DNA of 26,671 bases from Bordetella parapertussis (GTDB taxonomy: Bacteria > Pseudomonadota > Gammaproteobacteria > Burkholderiales > Burkholderiaceae_A), in contig CAMCRF010000017.1 in the NCBI GenBank assembly GCA_945877235.1, positions 1 to 26,671 of the forward strand, written 5' to 3'. Position 1 is the first letter of the stretch. Every line of letters begins with the position of its first letter. The translations under genes and the position numbers were made by a program. The notes beneath the pieces were generated by a model. The model had not been told where the DNA came from. It did no database searches and saw only the letters and a list, made by a program, of their open reading frames with translations. Positions 16,202 through 23,418 of the stretch are shown here, in pieces.

Positions 16202-16932
16202 CTTTCGACCCTGTTTGGCTGTTGGCATTACCCATGCTGTTTGGCTTGGGCTGGTTTGTCTCGCGCTTCGACCATCAGCAGGATCAGCATCAAGAAGAGG
16301 CGCTTCTTGAGCCGCTCAGTCGTGCCATTCACGCTATGCTTCAACGCGATTGGACCGCTGCGGAAGACGCGCTCATACAAGCCCTTCGTCACAACCCCGA
16401 CGCCATCGGGTTGCAATCTGGTGTGGGCGTCGTTTTGAGACTCAAAGGCGAGCCTGACCGAGCCATTGAAGTCCATCAGGCACTGCTGGCCAGACCCCAG
16501 CTCTCAGTGGCTGATCGACAGTCCATTGAGTTGGAGCTCGCCGAGGATTACCGAGCGGCTGGCATCTTGGATCGCGCAGAGCATCTCCTCAAGGGGCTCA
16601 CCCAAGGAATGTGCGCAGAGCAGGCCCACCGAAAGCTCTTGGCGCTGATGCAGCGTCAGCGACGATGGGCAGAGGCCCTGCAGAGTGCAGACTGGCTGGC
16701 GCATCGAGACTCCTCCGATCCATCACTCAACCGACTCCGGTTTCACTTTCATATGGAGCTCGGTCAGCGAGAAGCAGCATCTGACCTCCTGCCGGACCAT
16801 AATCGGCTCCAAGCCGATGCGGTTCTAGCAGCCGGCCCATATCAATGTCGTGAATGTGGCGCGAAGGTATCGCGTCACGCTTGGCAGTGCCCGGCTTGCG
16901 AGTCTTGGGACTCCTTACGCGCGCTGACTTGA
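16198..16932 (+). CDS. lapB: short LapB-like TPR/rubredoxin membrane protein
   Basis: LapB (YciM) is an inner-membrane adaptor that, with FtsH, controls LpxC turnover and so LPS synthesis. This copy keeps the N-terminal membrane anchor (residues 5-22), the first TPR helices (about 38-165, with [21 protein letters not shown] matching the family) and the C-terminal zinc-ribbon/rubredoxin module with C217, C220, C231 and C234 in YQCRECG and CPACESW. It has 244 residues against about 390 in E. coli: the TPR region corresponding roughly to E. coli 205-350 is missing. Because the rubredoxin end is in the same frame, this is an internal loss, not a frameshift. It follows ihfB by ATGA overlap, and its last 58 bp overlap the convergent O-antigen-ligase gene. 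Confidence 0.87.
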   Translation: MTFDPVWLLALPMLFGLGWFVSRFDHQQDQHQEEALLEPLSRAIHAMLQRDWTAAEDALIQALRHNPDAIGLQSGVGVVLRLKGEPDRAIEVHQALLARPQLSVADRQSIELELAEDYRAAGILDRAEHLLKGLTQGMCAEQAHRKLLALMQRQRRWAEALQSADWLAHRDSSDPSLNRLRFHFHMELGQREAASDLLPDHNRLQADAVLAAGPYQCRECGAKVSRHAWQCPACESWDSLRALT

Positions 16933-18116
16933 CTCAGTTGAGCGTGGCGCATTGCGCCTGCGCAGACCGCGAGCAGCACTGCGTAGAGTTCCACTCGATT
17001 CATCATCGAGAGCATCGAGTCTGTGAGACCGAAGAGTAGGTATGTACTCAGGACGACCAATCCGAGTCGTGCCATCGGTGATTGCTGGGCGTGGAATGCG
17101 TAGCCCAAGCCCAGAGCGAAAAGGAGTAGTCCCGCAAGGCCAAATAGACCAAACATGGCTAATTGCGTGAGTACCTCGTTATGCGCATGCACTCTGCCGG
17201 GTTCCATGTAACCGAGGGCTGCTCTTGCATCTAGGGCAGCGAGGAACCGTTCTGGCCCCGCACCTATGAATGGAGCATGTGACCAGGCATGGATCGCCTC
17301 TCGCCACATGTCGACCCGCGCCGCTATGGACAGGAGTTCAGCCGGCGGCGGCGCCTCAGATTGAAGTGCAAAGCGCACTCCCTGAAAAACAGGGGTGAGT
17401 CGCTCGACAACCTGAGGACCGAATGCTACTAGTAAAAGCACGCCGAAAGCGCTCAAGACAAGCAAGTGCCTCACGGACAGCGTGAGGCGCATGGGACTTG
17501 TCATGAGCATGTAGCAGGCCATCGGAAGCGCAAATAACCATCCGCCTCGACTGCCAGAGGCCAGCGAGGCAATCAGCCCTGCGGCAAGTCCGAGTTTCAA
17601 AAGCAACGGCAGCCTGGGGCTCGCCTTAATTGATTCCTGATGGAGGAGTCCCCAAAGAGAGATGAGCACCATCAGAAGCGCTGTATTGCCAAACACGATT
17701 GGGTGGCCCGCCTGCCCAACTGCGCGGCTAAAACCCTGAGAGATATCCCACACAGCAGCAAACCCAAAAACGACGGCGCTCCAGCCTGCAGCAGTGAGCA
17801 GGGTCTCAGTTCTGAGGCCGACAATGCGAAAGGCGAGAAAGATGGGCACTGCGAGTAAAAGTCGCAGGGGTCGATCGAGCACCCACAGACCGCCCTCATG
17901 GATTAAAAGGCCTAAGGCAGTGGTGACTGGAACGGCAGAGAGTGCCGCAATAATGATCCAGTCACTTGAATGCATCGGCTCTCGTTGGCTGCTGAATATG
18001 ATCCATATTGAGAGCAAGAGCGCAATGGCAAATCCTGCTGCGGGGGCGCCCCTCCAGACGGGAAATGCCACGATGATTAGCAGTGGGCAGATTGATAGGA
18101 GTCGAGATAGAACCAT
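16875..18116 (-). CDS. O-antigen ligase / polymerase family membrane protein (WaaL/Wzy_C-like)
   Basis: The product has 413 residues from ATG 18116, with about eleven membrane helices. The frame is open to 18191, but starts at 18149 or 18191 would run into the divergent glycosyltransferase gene. Family marks are ASGSRGGWLFALP, the large periplasmic loop with FIGAGPERF, and RVHAHNEVLTQLAMFGL, where the His-Asn pair is the conserved ligase/polymerase block. WaaL joins undecaprenyl-linked O-antigen to lipid A-core in the periplasmic leaflet; Wzy polymerises it. The two cannot be told apart from sequence alone, but position beside core glycosyltransferases favours a ligase. The C-terminal tail runs 58 bp antisense into lapB. 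Confidence 0.85.
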   Translation of the reverse strand: MVLSRLLSICPLLIIVAFPVWRGAPAAGFAIALLLSIWIIFSSQREPMHSSDWIIIAALSAVPVTTALGLLIHEGGLWVLDRPLRLLLAVPIFLAFRIVGLRTETLLTAAGWSAVVFGFAAVWDISQGFSRAVGQAGHPIVFGNTALLMVLISLWGLLHQESIKASPRLPLLLKLGLAAGLIASLASGSRGGWLFALPMACYMLMTSPMRLTLSVRHLLVLSAFGVLLLVAFGPQVVERLTPVFQGVRFALQSEAPPPAELLSIAARVDMWREAIHAWSHAPFIGAGPERFLAALDARAALGYMEPGRVHAHNEVLTQLAMFGLFGLAGLLLFALGLGYAFHAQQSPMARLGLVVLSTYLLFGLTDSMLSMMNRVELYAVLLAVCAGAMRHAQLSQVSARKESQDSQAGHCQA

Positions 18117-18147
18117 GGTGCGCCAAGTGTAAGATGCCCAGCAGACC

Positions 18148-18912
18148 ATGACATCAAATCGCAGAACCCTCTCCGTCCTGATGATTTGCAAGAATGAGGC
18201 CGATCGGATCGAGGCGTCACTTGCGTCTGTTGCTCAATGGGCAGATGAAATCATTGTGCTCGACAGCGGCAGCACCGATGGGACTGCCGACATCGCCAGA
18301 CGCTACACGGAGCATGTCTGGATCACAGACTGGCCGGGCTACGGTGCCCAGCGCAACCGAGCCCTTGAGCGTTGCACGGGGGAGTGGGTGTTGTCCCTTG
18401 ATGCGGATGAGGTAGTGACAGCGCCGCTCAAGGCCCAAATCGATCAAGCCCTTACCGATCCGCAGCTCACTGCTACGGTGATCAAGTTTCCTTGGCGAAC
18501 CTATCTTTTTGGTGAGCCCATCCTGCGCGGTCGCTACAGTTCTCCTCAGGCGAAGCTCTTCATCCGCGAGGGCACCCGCTACAGAGACCACTTGGTGCAC
18601 GAGTCTCTGCTGATGCCTGTGCGCAAAGAGCTCAGACTCAGTGGCTACCTCGACCACTACTCCTGGCGAGACTACCAGCACCTTCAAGCAAAACATCTTC
18701 AATATGCTCAACTCCTGGCGGTGCAGAAGCACGCCAAAGGCGCCAAGGGTTCCCTGATGTTCGCCACTCTGCGCTTCTTCGTAGACTTCTTTCAGCAGTA
18801 CGTTCTCAGGGGCGGCTTTCTCGATGGACAGCGTGGGTTTCTGATGGCGGTGGTACTTGGGCAGTACGCGTTTCACAAGTACGCAGCGCTCTGGGTTATG
18901 GATCAGAAATGA
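18148..18912 (+). CDS. family 2 glycosyltransferase, WaaE/KdtX-like LPS core enzyme
   Basis: The 254-residue product opens with the GT-A nucleotide-sugar fold LSVLMICKNEADRIEASLASV. It continues with WADEIIVLDSGSTDGT (31-46) and a D85-A-D87 metal-binding motif in VLSLDADEVV. These blocks and the length match the WaaE/KdtX group that adds glucose to the inner-core heptose. No signal peptide is seen; it should act at the cytoplasmic face of the inner membrane. The start at ATG 18148 has no clear Shine-Dalgarno, and only 31 bp separate it from the divergent ligase-like gene. It overlaps the next gene by ATGA, opening a four-gene LPS operon. Confidence 0.88.
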   Translation: MTSNRRTLSVLMICKNEADRIEASLASVAQWADEIIVLDSGSTDGTADIARRYTEHVWITDWPGYGAQRNRALERCTGEWVLSLDADEVVTAPLKAQIDQALTDPQLTATVIKFPWRTYLFGEPILRGRYSSPQAKLFIREGTRYRDHLVHESLLMPVRKELRLSGYLDHYSWRDYQHLQAKHLQYAQLLAVQKHAKGAKGSLMFATLRFFVDFFQQYVLRGGFLDGQRGFLMAVVLGQYAFHKYAALWVMDQK

Positions 18913-19976
18913 CTGCGCCCAAGGTCATCCTTGTTGTTCGCCTGTCGGCCATGGGTGATCTGGTCATGGCGTCTGGTTTTGCTCAAGCAATGCGTGTGTC
19001 CTACCCGAAAGCCCGACTGGTCTGGCTGGTACAAGATGGGTTTGCAGATGTCGCGGCGGTCTTACCGGCGGTCGATGAGGTCGTCGTGTGGCCCAGAAGG
19101 GTCTGGCAGCGTTTGTTCAGAGCGCGCAAATGGTGGGCGCTCTGGAGAGAAGTGACCGCCTTTCGCGCAACACTCTCTGGATTGAGGGCCGATTGGGCCA
19201 TTGACTTACAGGGTCTACTCAAAAGTGGACTCATGGTGCATTGGAGTGGTGCCCAACGCCGCGTGAGCCTCGGTGGGCGAGAAGGCTCTCGCTTCTTGAT
19301 GACCGAGGTAATTGATCGAGGGGATGGAAGACCGGCAGATCAGGCCGATATGGGTGCCGAATATCGCGTCATGGCTCACGCCTTGGGTTGCCCGGACCCC
19401 CTTGCAGCCATGCCACGGCTCGCGCTCCCCCCCGAGAGCCTTGCGCGCGCGCAGCAGTGGCTGCAAGCAGCGCGTCCCCAGAATTGCATCGTTACAACGC
19501 GACGGATTGTGCTCATTCCGTTTACGACAAGGCCTCAGAAGCACTGGCCAGAGGCCTACTGGACTGAGCTCATCCAAGGCCTATCCTCTGACCCAACCTG
19601 CGAGCTCGTGCTCCTCGGTGGGCCCTCAGATTCCGACTCAGCGAGGCGACTCCTTGCGAACGCACCTGCAGTCCTCAACGCCGTTGGGCAGCTTTCAATT
19701 CAAGACTCCTTCTCTGTGCTGGTGAGCGCAGATGCGGTCATTGGTGTCGATACGGGACTCACGCACGCAGCGCAGGCGCTCGCACGCCCGACCGTTGTGA
19801 TCTTCGGATCGACCATCCCGTATCAAAAGCGGCTGCATCCCGCAGTGGAGATTCTCTGGTCGGCTCGCAGCTGCTCGCCCTGTGGCCGAAGGCCCACCTG
19901 CTCGGGCCGATTTGATTGCCAGCGTGATATCACGCCAGCCGTGGTGCGATCCGCCTTGGCGCGCGCGCACGCATGA
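18909..19976 (+). CDS. family 9 glycosyltransferase (ADP-heptose:LPS heptosyltransferase-like)
   Basis: The 355-residue GT-B protein has the GT9 N-terminal block VILVVRLSAMGDLVMASGFAQA. AIDLQGLLKSGLM matches the DLQG.xxS motif, and GVDTGLTHAAQAL is the donor-binding block. The C-terminus carries four cysteines, CSPCGRRPTC and DC (CX2C-X5-C-X5-C), as in many heptosyltransferases. It probably transfers heptose to the LPS inner core using ADP-heptose; whether it is the I- or II-type enzyme is not resolved. ATGA overlaps at both ends place it in the LPS operon, and the heptose kinase hldA downstream supports a heptose role. Confidence 0.88.
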   Translation: MTAPKVILVVRLSAMGDLVMASGFAQAMRVSYPKARLVWLVQDGFADVAAVLPAVDEVVVWPRRVWQRLFRARKWWALWREVTAFRATLSGLRADWAIDLQGLLKSGLMVHWSGAQRRVSLGGREGSRFLMTEVIDRGDGRPADQADMGAEYRVMAHALGCPDPLAAMPRLALPPESLARAQQWLQAARPQNCIVTTRRIVLIPFTTRPQKHWPEAYWTELIQGLSSDPTCELVLLGGPSDSDSARRLLANAPAVLNAVGQLSIQDSFSVLVSADAVIGVDTGLTHAAQALARPTVVIFGSTIPYQKRLHPAVEILWSARSCSPCGRRPTCSGRFDCQRDITPAVVRSALARAHA

Positions 19977-21070
19977 AGATTCTTCATATCGAGGCGGGCC
20001 GCCACCTCTATGGCGGTGCGAAACAGGTCCTTCACCTGCTTGAGGGGCTAGCTCAGCGCGGACATGAGAATGTTCTTGTCTGTCCAGGCCATGCTGAGTA
20101 TGTGCAGCAGGCTCGCCGCTTCTCGCGTGTGATTTCAATGCCTATGGGAGGCGACCTCGATATTGGACTCTATGCGCGTCTTGTGAGGACCGTACGCGAG
20201 ACGCAGCCTGACTTGATGCATGCTCACTCTCGTCGGGGAGCTGATTTTTACCCAGGGTTGTGCGCGCGTCGGTTGGATATTCCCGCTGTGCTCTCAAGGC
20301 GCGTGGATAACCGAGAGCCTGTCTGGCTCGCAAGGCTTCGGGCCCGTCTCTTCGATCGGGTTGTCGTCATTTCAGAAGCCATCGGGTCGGTTCAGCGGTC
20401 TTTGGGTGTCCCGGCTGACAGGCTCGTTTGCATAAGAGATGCGATTGATGCGGAGCCCTTTATGCAAAGCATGCCCAAGCGCGTTTGGCGCGAGCAGCAT
20501 GGGCTCCCAGAGAGCGCCATGGTGTTGGGGATGGTGGCGCAGTTCATCCCGCGGAAAGGGCATCGCGTGCTGCTGGAGTCACTGGAGCACTTGCTGCCCC
20601 GTCATCCCGAATTACATGTCGCGCTCTACGGGCGTGGCCCCCTGGAGGCCGATATTCAAGCGGACGTGCGTGCGCGCGGCTGGGAGCAGAGGGTGCACTT
20701 TATGGGCTTTGTTGACGATCTCGCTCAACAGCTGGGCGCGCTCGATCTCATGGTGCACCCAGCTGCTGCCGAAGGGTTGGGCGTATCGCTGCTTCAAGGT
20801 GCCGCCGCGGGATTGCCCATTGTGGGAACCGATGCCGGTGGCATCCCAGAGGCCGTGCAAGCGGGCGTGACTGGGTTAATCGTCCCATCGGGTCGTGCAG
20901 ACGCGCTTGGGCAGGCCCTGCATACACTCTTGGAGAATGCCCAGATGCGCAGTGAGATGGGTGCAGCGGGCCGAGCCCGCGTCGTACAGAACTTTTCGGT
21001 AGAGACCATGGTGCAGGCTCACATCGCGCTCTATCAAACTCTCATGGAGTCTAGACATGTCTCAGGCTGA
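19973..21070 (+). CDS. family 4 glycosyltransferase, probable LPS core
   Basis: The 365-residue GT-B retaining glycosyltransferase starts MKILHIEAGRHLYGGAKQVL, with the GGA acceptor-side loop. It contains MHAHSRRGADFYPG, VAQFIPRKGH (189-197, phosphate-binding Arg-Lys) and the C-terminal donor block AAEGLGVSLLQGAAAGLPIVGTD. In the usual E-x7-E motif, E267 is present but the second acidic position is Q275; I believe this occurs in related proteins, but it deserves checking. Acceptor and sugar are not predictable. ATGA overlap with the GT9 gene and a 14-bp overlap with hldA show one transcription unit. Confidence 0.88.
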   Translation: MKILHIEAGRHLYGGAKQVLHLLEGLAQRGHENVLVCPGHAEYVQQARRFSRVISMPMGGDLDIGLYARLVRTVRETQPDLMHAHSRRGADFYPGLCARRLDIPAVLSRRVDNREPVWLARLRARLFDRVVVISEAIGSVQRSLGVPADRLVCIRDAIDAEPFMQSMPKRVWREQHGLPESAMVLGMVAQFIPRKGHRVLLESLEHLLPRHPELHVALYGRGPLEADIQADVRARGWEQRVHFMGFVDDLAQQLGALDLMVHPAAAEGLGVSLLQGAAAGLPIVGTDAGGIPEAVQAGVTGLIVPSGRADALGQALHTLLENAQMRSEMGAAGRARVVQNFSVETMVQAHIALYQTLMESRHVSG

Positions 21071-21998
21071 ATCGTCTGCTTTTTACGGTCTGCCCATTCT
21101 GGTGGTGGGCGACGTCATGCTCGATCGCACATACCGCGGTGCAGTTGAGCGCATCTCCCCCGAGGCGCCCGTTCCGGTCCTGAGAGTTCAAGCGCAGGAC
21201 GATCGCCCGGGCGGCGCTGCGAATGTTGCGCGCAATCTCTCAGCCATTGGGGCGCGACCGGTCTTGCTCGGTCTTGTAGGGGATGATGAGCCTGGTGCGC
21301 GGGTACGGTCCTTACTGGCTGCAGAGGGCGTTGAAGAGGCCTTGCTGGTCGCCCCCGGATTCCAGACCACGGTCAAGATGCGCGCCATTGGACGTCAGCA
21401 GCAGCTGCTTCGGCTTGATTTCGAGGGGCAGCCATCACAGGCTGTCATGGCAGACAAAGCGGAGGCCTTTCACGATCGGGTGCAGTCTGCGTCGCTTGTG
21501 GTGCTCTCCGATTACGGAAAGGGCGCTCTGGGGCATTCATTTGAACTGATTGCCGCGGCCCGCCATGCAGGCAAGCGCGTGCTCGTCGACCCCAAGGGGG
21601 AGGACTATGCGCGCTACACGGGGGCAACCTTGCTCACACCGAATTACAGCGAGTTTGTTCAGGCGGCTGGCCGACCGAGCTCAGAGGCGGACATGGCAGA
21701 GCGTGCCCATCGGCTCTGCAAGCAGTTGAGTCTTGAGCATCTCTTGGTCACGCGAAGCGAAGATGGCATGACCCTCTTCACGCCCGGTCAGCCGGCTTTC
21801 CATGTGGCTGCCGAGGCACGAGAGGTCTTCGATGTTACGGGTGCAGGAGATACCGTGATTGCAGTGCTTGCCGCCGCCTGGGCCGGGGGTTTGGAGCTTC
21901 CGCGTGCGGTCCGCCTGGCAAACGCGGCTGCAGGCATCGTCGTTGGGCGTCTGGGAACCGCAACCGTCTCATGGGCAGACCTTCAGCCGATGCTCTGA
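21057..21998 (+). CDS. hldA: D-glycero-beta-D-manno-heptose-7-phosphate kinase
   Basis: The 313-residue PfkB-type sugar kinase makes the 1,7-bisphosphate on the route to ADP-heptose for the LPS core. ILVVGDVMLDRTYRGAVERISPEAPVPV is the RfaE1 start block (start 14-23 and onward), RPGGAANVARN (50-60) is the substrate loop, and DVTGAGDT (259-266) contains the catalytic base D265. It lacks the nucleotidyltransferase half of HldE, so a separate rfaE2/hldC and gmhB are expected elsewhere. GGAG (21044-21047) serves as ribosome-binding site for ATG 21057 inside the GT4 gene. In many Burkholderiales hldD follows; here a comEA-like gene does. Confidence 0.94.
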   Translation: MSQAESSAFYGLPILVVGDVMLDRTYRGAVERISPEAPVPVLRVQAQDDRPGGAANVARNLSAIGARPVLLGLVGDDEPGARVRSLLAAEGVEEALLVAPGFQTTVKMRAIGRQQQLLRLDFEGQPSQAVMADKAEAFHDRVQSASLVVLSDYGKGALGHSFELIAAARHAGKRVLVDPKGEDYARYTGATLLTPNYSEFVQAAGRPSSEADMAERAHRLCKQLSLEHLLVTRSEDGMTLFTPGQPAFHVAAEAREVFDVTGAGDTVIAVLAAAWAGGLELPRAVRLANAAAGIVVGRLGTATVSWADLQPML

Positions 21999-22019
21999 GG
22001 TCTTTGCTGCTTCTAGGCT

Positions 22020-22043
22020 CTGGGTTCCTCAACAACCCAGGAG
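22020..22043 (+). promoter_or_regulatory. hairpin overlapping the comEA ribosome-binding site
   Basis: CTGGGTT (22020-22026) pairs perfectly with AACCCAG (22034-22040) around the 7-nt loop CCTCAAC. The 3' arm shares two bases with the Shine-Dalgarno AGGAG (22039-22043). No T-run follows, so it is not a classic intrinsic terminator. It could dampen comEA translation or mark the end of the LPS transcript; either is inference. Confidence 0.35.
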
Positions 22044-22049
22044 ATTCGT

Positions 22050-22430
22050 GTGATCCATACTTTTTCCCATCGTTCGTGGCTTATGGGCCTCGCCCTCGCA
22101 GCCCTGCTCGGTGTCTCGACTGCCGACGCATCGGTCAATGTGAATCAAGCCAGCCGAGCCGAACTCGAGGCGATTCGCGGCATAGGCCCATCGATGTCAA
22201 CTCGAATTCTTGAAGAGCGTGAGAAGCGGGGACCATTCAAGTCGCCCGCGGACCTTGCCAAACGTGTCTCAGGCATTGGTGAGAAGACACTGAAGAAGTT
22301 CCAAGATGGTGGCTTGGTTGTTCCCACTGCTCAACGACCAGAACCTCCGTATGCCAAAGGCGCGGATGCAGCTCAGCCTAAACAACGTGTGCACCCAACC
22401 GCCGAGAGGCCCGCTCGCCGAAAAGACTAG
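22050..22430 (+). CDS. comEA: ComEA-like helix-hairpin-helix DNA-binding protein
   Basis: The 126-residue product starts at GTG 22050 with AGGAG 6 nt upstream. Residues 1-27 form a signal peptide with a basic n-region and a hydrophobic core (LMGLALAALLGVSTADA), with cleavage likely before SVNVNQ. VNVNQASRAELEAIRGIGPSMSTRILEEREKRG and FKSPADLAKRVSGIGEKTLKKF (about residues 29-83) are the paired helix-hairpin-helix motifs of ComEA, which holds incoming DNA in the periplasm during transformation. A basic, Pro-rich tail (KGADAAQPKQ to the end, ARRKD) may add DNA contact. Other competence genes are not in the window, so function in uptake is likely but not shown. Confidence 0.88.
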   Translation: MIHTFSHRSWLMGLALAALLGVSTADASVNVNQASRAELEAIRGIGPSMSTRILEEREKRGPFKSPADLAKRVSGIGEKTLKKFQDGGLVVPTAQRPEPPYAKGADAAQPKQRVHPTAERPARRKD

Positions 22431-22466
22431 ACGCCGGAAACTTCAGAAGACTGCCTAAAATGGGGA

Positions 22467-23390
22467 ATGACCCTTGCGTCTTCCCCACCACCTCGGATTC
22501 CCCCCGCCTCGCCTGCGCGTTCCTGGGGGGCTCTCTTATCCGCCTGCTGGCGGCTAGCCCGCTTCGATAAACCCGTTGGGACGCTCCTATTGCTGTGGCC
22601 CACAGCCTGGGCACTCTGGCTGTCTGCCCAGGGCTTTCCGGATCCTCCCCGGCTATTGGTGTTTTTTCTGGGCGTGGTCCTCATGCGGGCGGCTGGGTGC
22701 GTGCTCAATGACCTGGCCGATCGGCGATTCGATGGCGCTGTAAAACGCACCGCACTCCGGGTCCTCGCCCAAGGAGAATTGCGCGTGCGAGAGGCCGCAG
22801 GCTTTGCGGTTGCGTTGTTGCTGCTTGCTGCGGCACTGCTCTTATTTCTGAATGCCTTGGCCATAGGGGTGGCCCTGCTTGCGGTCGTGACAGCCGCTGC
22901 CTACCCATTCTTCAAGCGGTTCTTTCCAGTGCCTCAGGCTGTCTTGGGTGTTGCCTTCGGGTTCGGAATTCCGATGGCCTTCGCCGATACGCTGAATGCC
23001 CTTCCTCTTTTAGCCTGGATCGTATGGGTTGCAAACGCGCTCTGGGTGCTGGCCTATGACACCGCCTATGCCATGGTGGATCGGGACGATGATCTTCAGC
23101 TTTCGCTCAAGAGCAGCGCCATTACGTTTGGTACCTGGGACTGGACAGCAGTTGCGATTGCGCAGCTCGGATTTCTGCTGCTGATGTTGGTCATTCCCCT
23201 CATGGTCCCTCTCGGTGCCATCTACCTCATCAGCTGGCTTGCTGCGGTGGTGCTCTCATGGGCCTTGCTCAAGCGGCTCCGGTCTCGCAGCCGTGAGGAC
23301 TCCTTCTGGGTCTTTCGCCGGAGTCATTGGGTTGGTGCCATCCTGTGGGCAGGTATGGCTATGGACTTTGCGTTGCAGGCGCTGTTCTAG
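22467..23390 (+). CDS. ubiA: 4-hydroxybenzoate octaprenyltransferase
   Basis: UbiA prenylates 4-hydroxybenzoate in the inner membrane, an early step of ubiquinone synthesis. The 307-residue protein has eight to nine membrane helices and both Asp-rich sites: GCVLNDLADRRFDGAVKRT (N81, D82, D85, D89) and YDTAYAMVDRDDDL near residue 200. LARFDKPVGTLLLLWPTAWAL is the family start block. A GGGGA lies just before ATG 22467. A TAAAAT directly upstream is too close to the start to be a -10 box. The gene faces proC, with only 28 bp between stops. Confidence 0.95.
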   Translation: MTLASSPPPRIPPASPARSWGALLSACWRLARFDKPVGTLLLLWPTAWALWLSAQGFPDPPRLLVFFLGVVLMRAAGCVLNDLADRRFDGAVKRTALRVLAQGELRVREAAGFAVALLLLAAALLLFLNALAIGVALLAVVTAAAYPFFKRFFPVPQAVLGVAFGFGIPMAFADTLNALPLLAWIVWVANALWVLAYDTAYAMVDRDDDLQLSLKSSAITFGTWDWTAVAIAQLGFLLLMLVIPLMVPLGAIYLISWLAAVVLSWALLKRLRSRSREDSFWVFRRSHWVGAILWAGMAMDFALQALF

Positions 23391-23413
23391 TCAATGGCCG
23401 AGCCGAATTGACT
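23389..23413. terminator. weak inverted repeat between convergent ubiA and proC
   Basis: AGTCAAT (23389-23395) and ATTGACT (23407-23413) form a perfect 7-bp inverted repeat across 11 bp in the ubiA/proC junction. It lacks a T-run and is AT-leaning, so termination efficiency is doubtful. A 9-bp direct repeat GACTGAGCG (23410-23418 and 23424-23432) overlaps its right arm. Confidence 0.25.
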
Positions 23414-23418
23414 GAGCG

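Noticed and set aside
16198..16932. Frameshift as the cause of the short LapB
   Set aside because: The C-terminal rubredoxin module is in the same frame as the anchor and first TPRs, and no other frame carries the missing TPRs.
22456..22461. TAAAAT as a -10 box for ubiA
   Set aside because: A start from here would lie at or after the ubiA ATG at 22467, and no -35 box is present.
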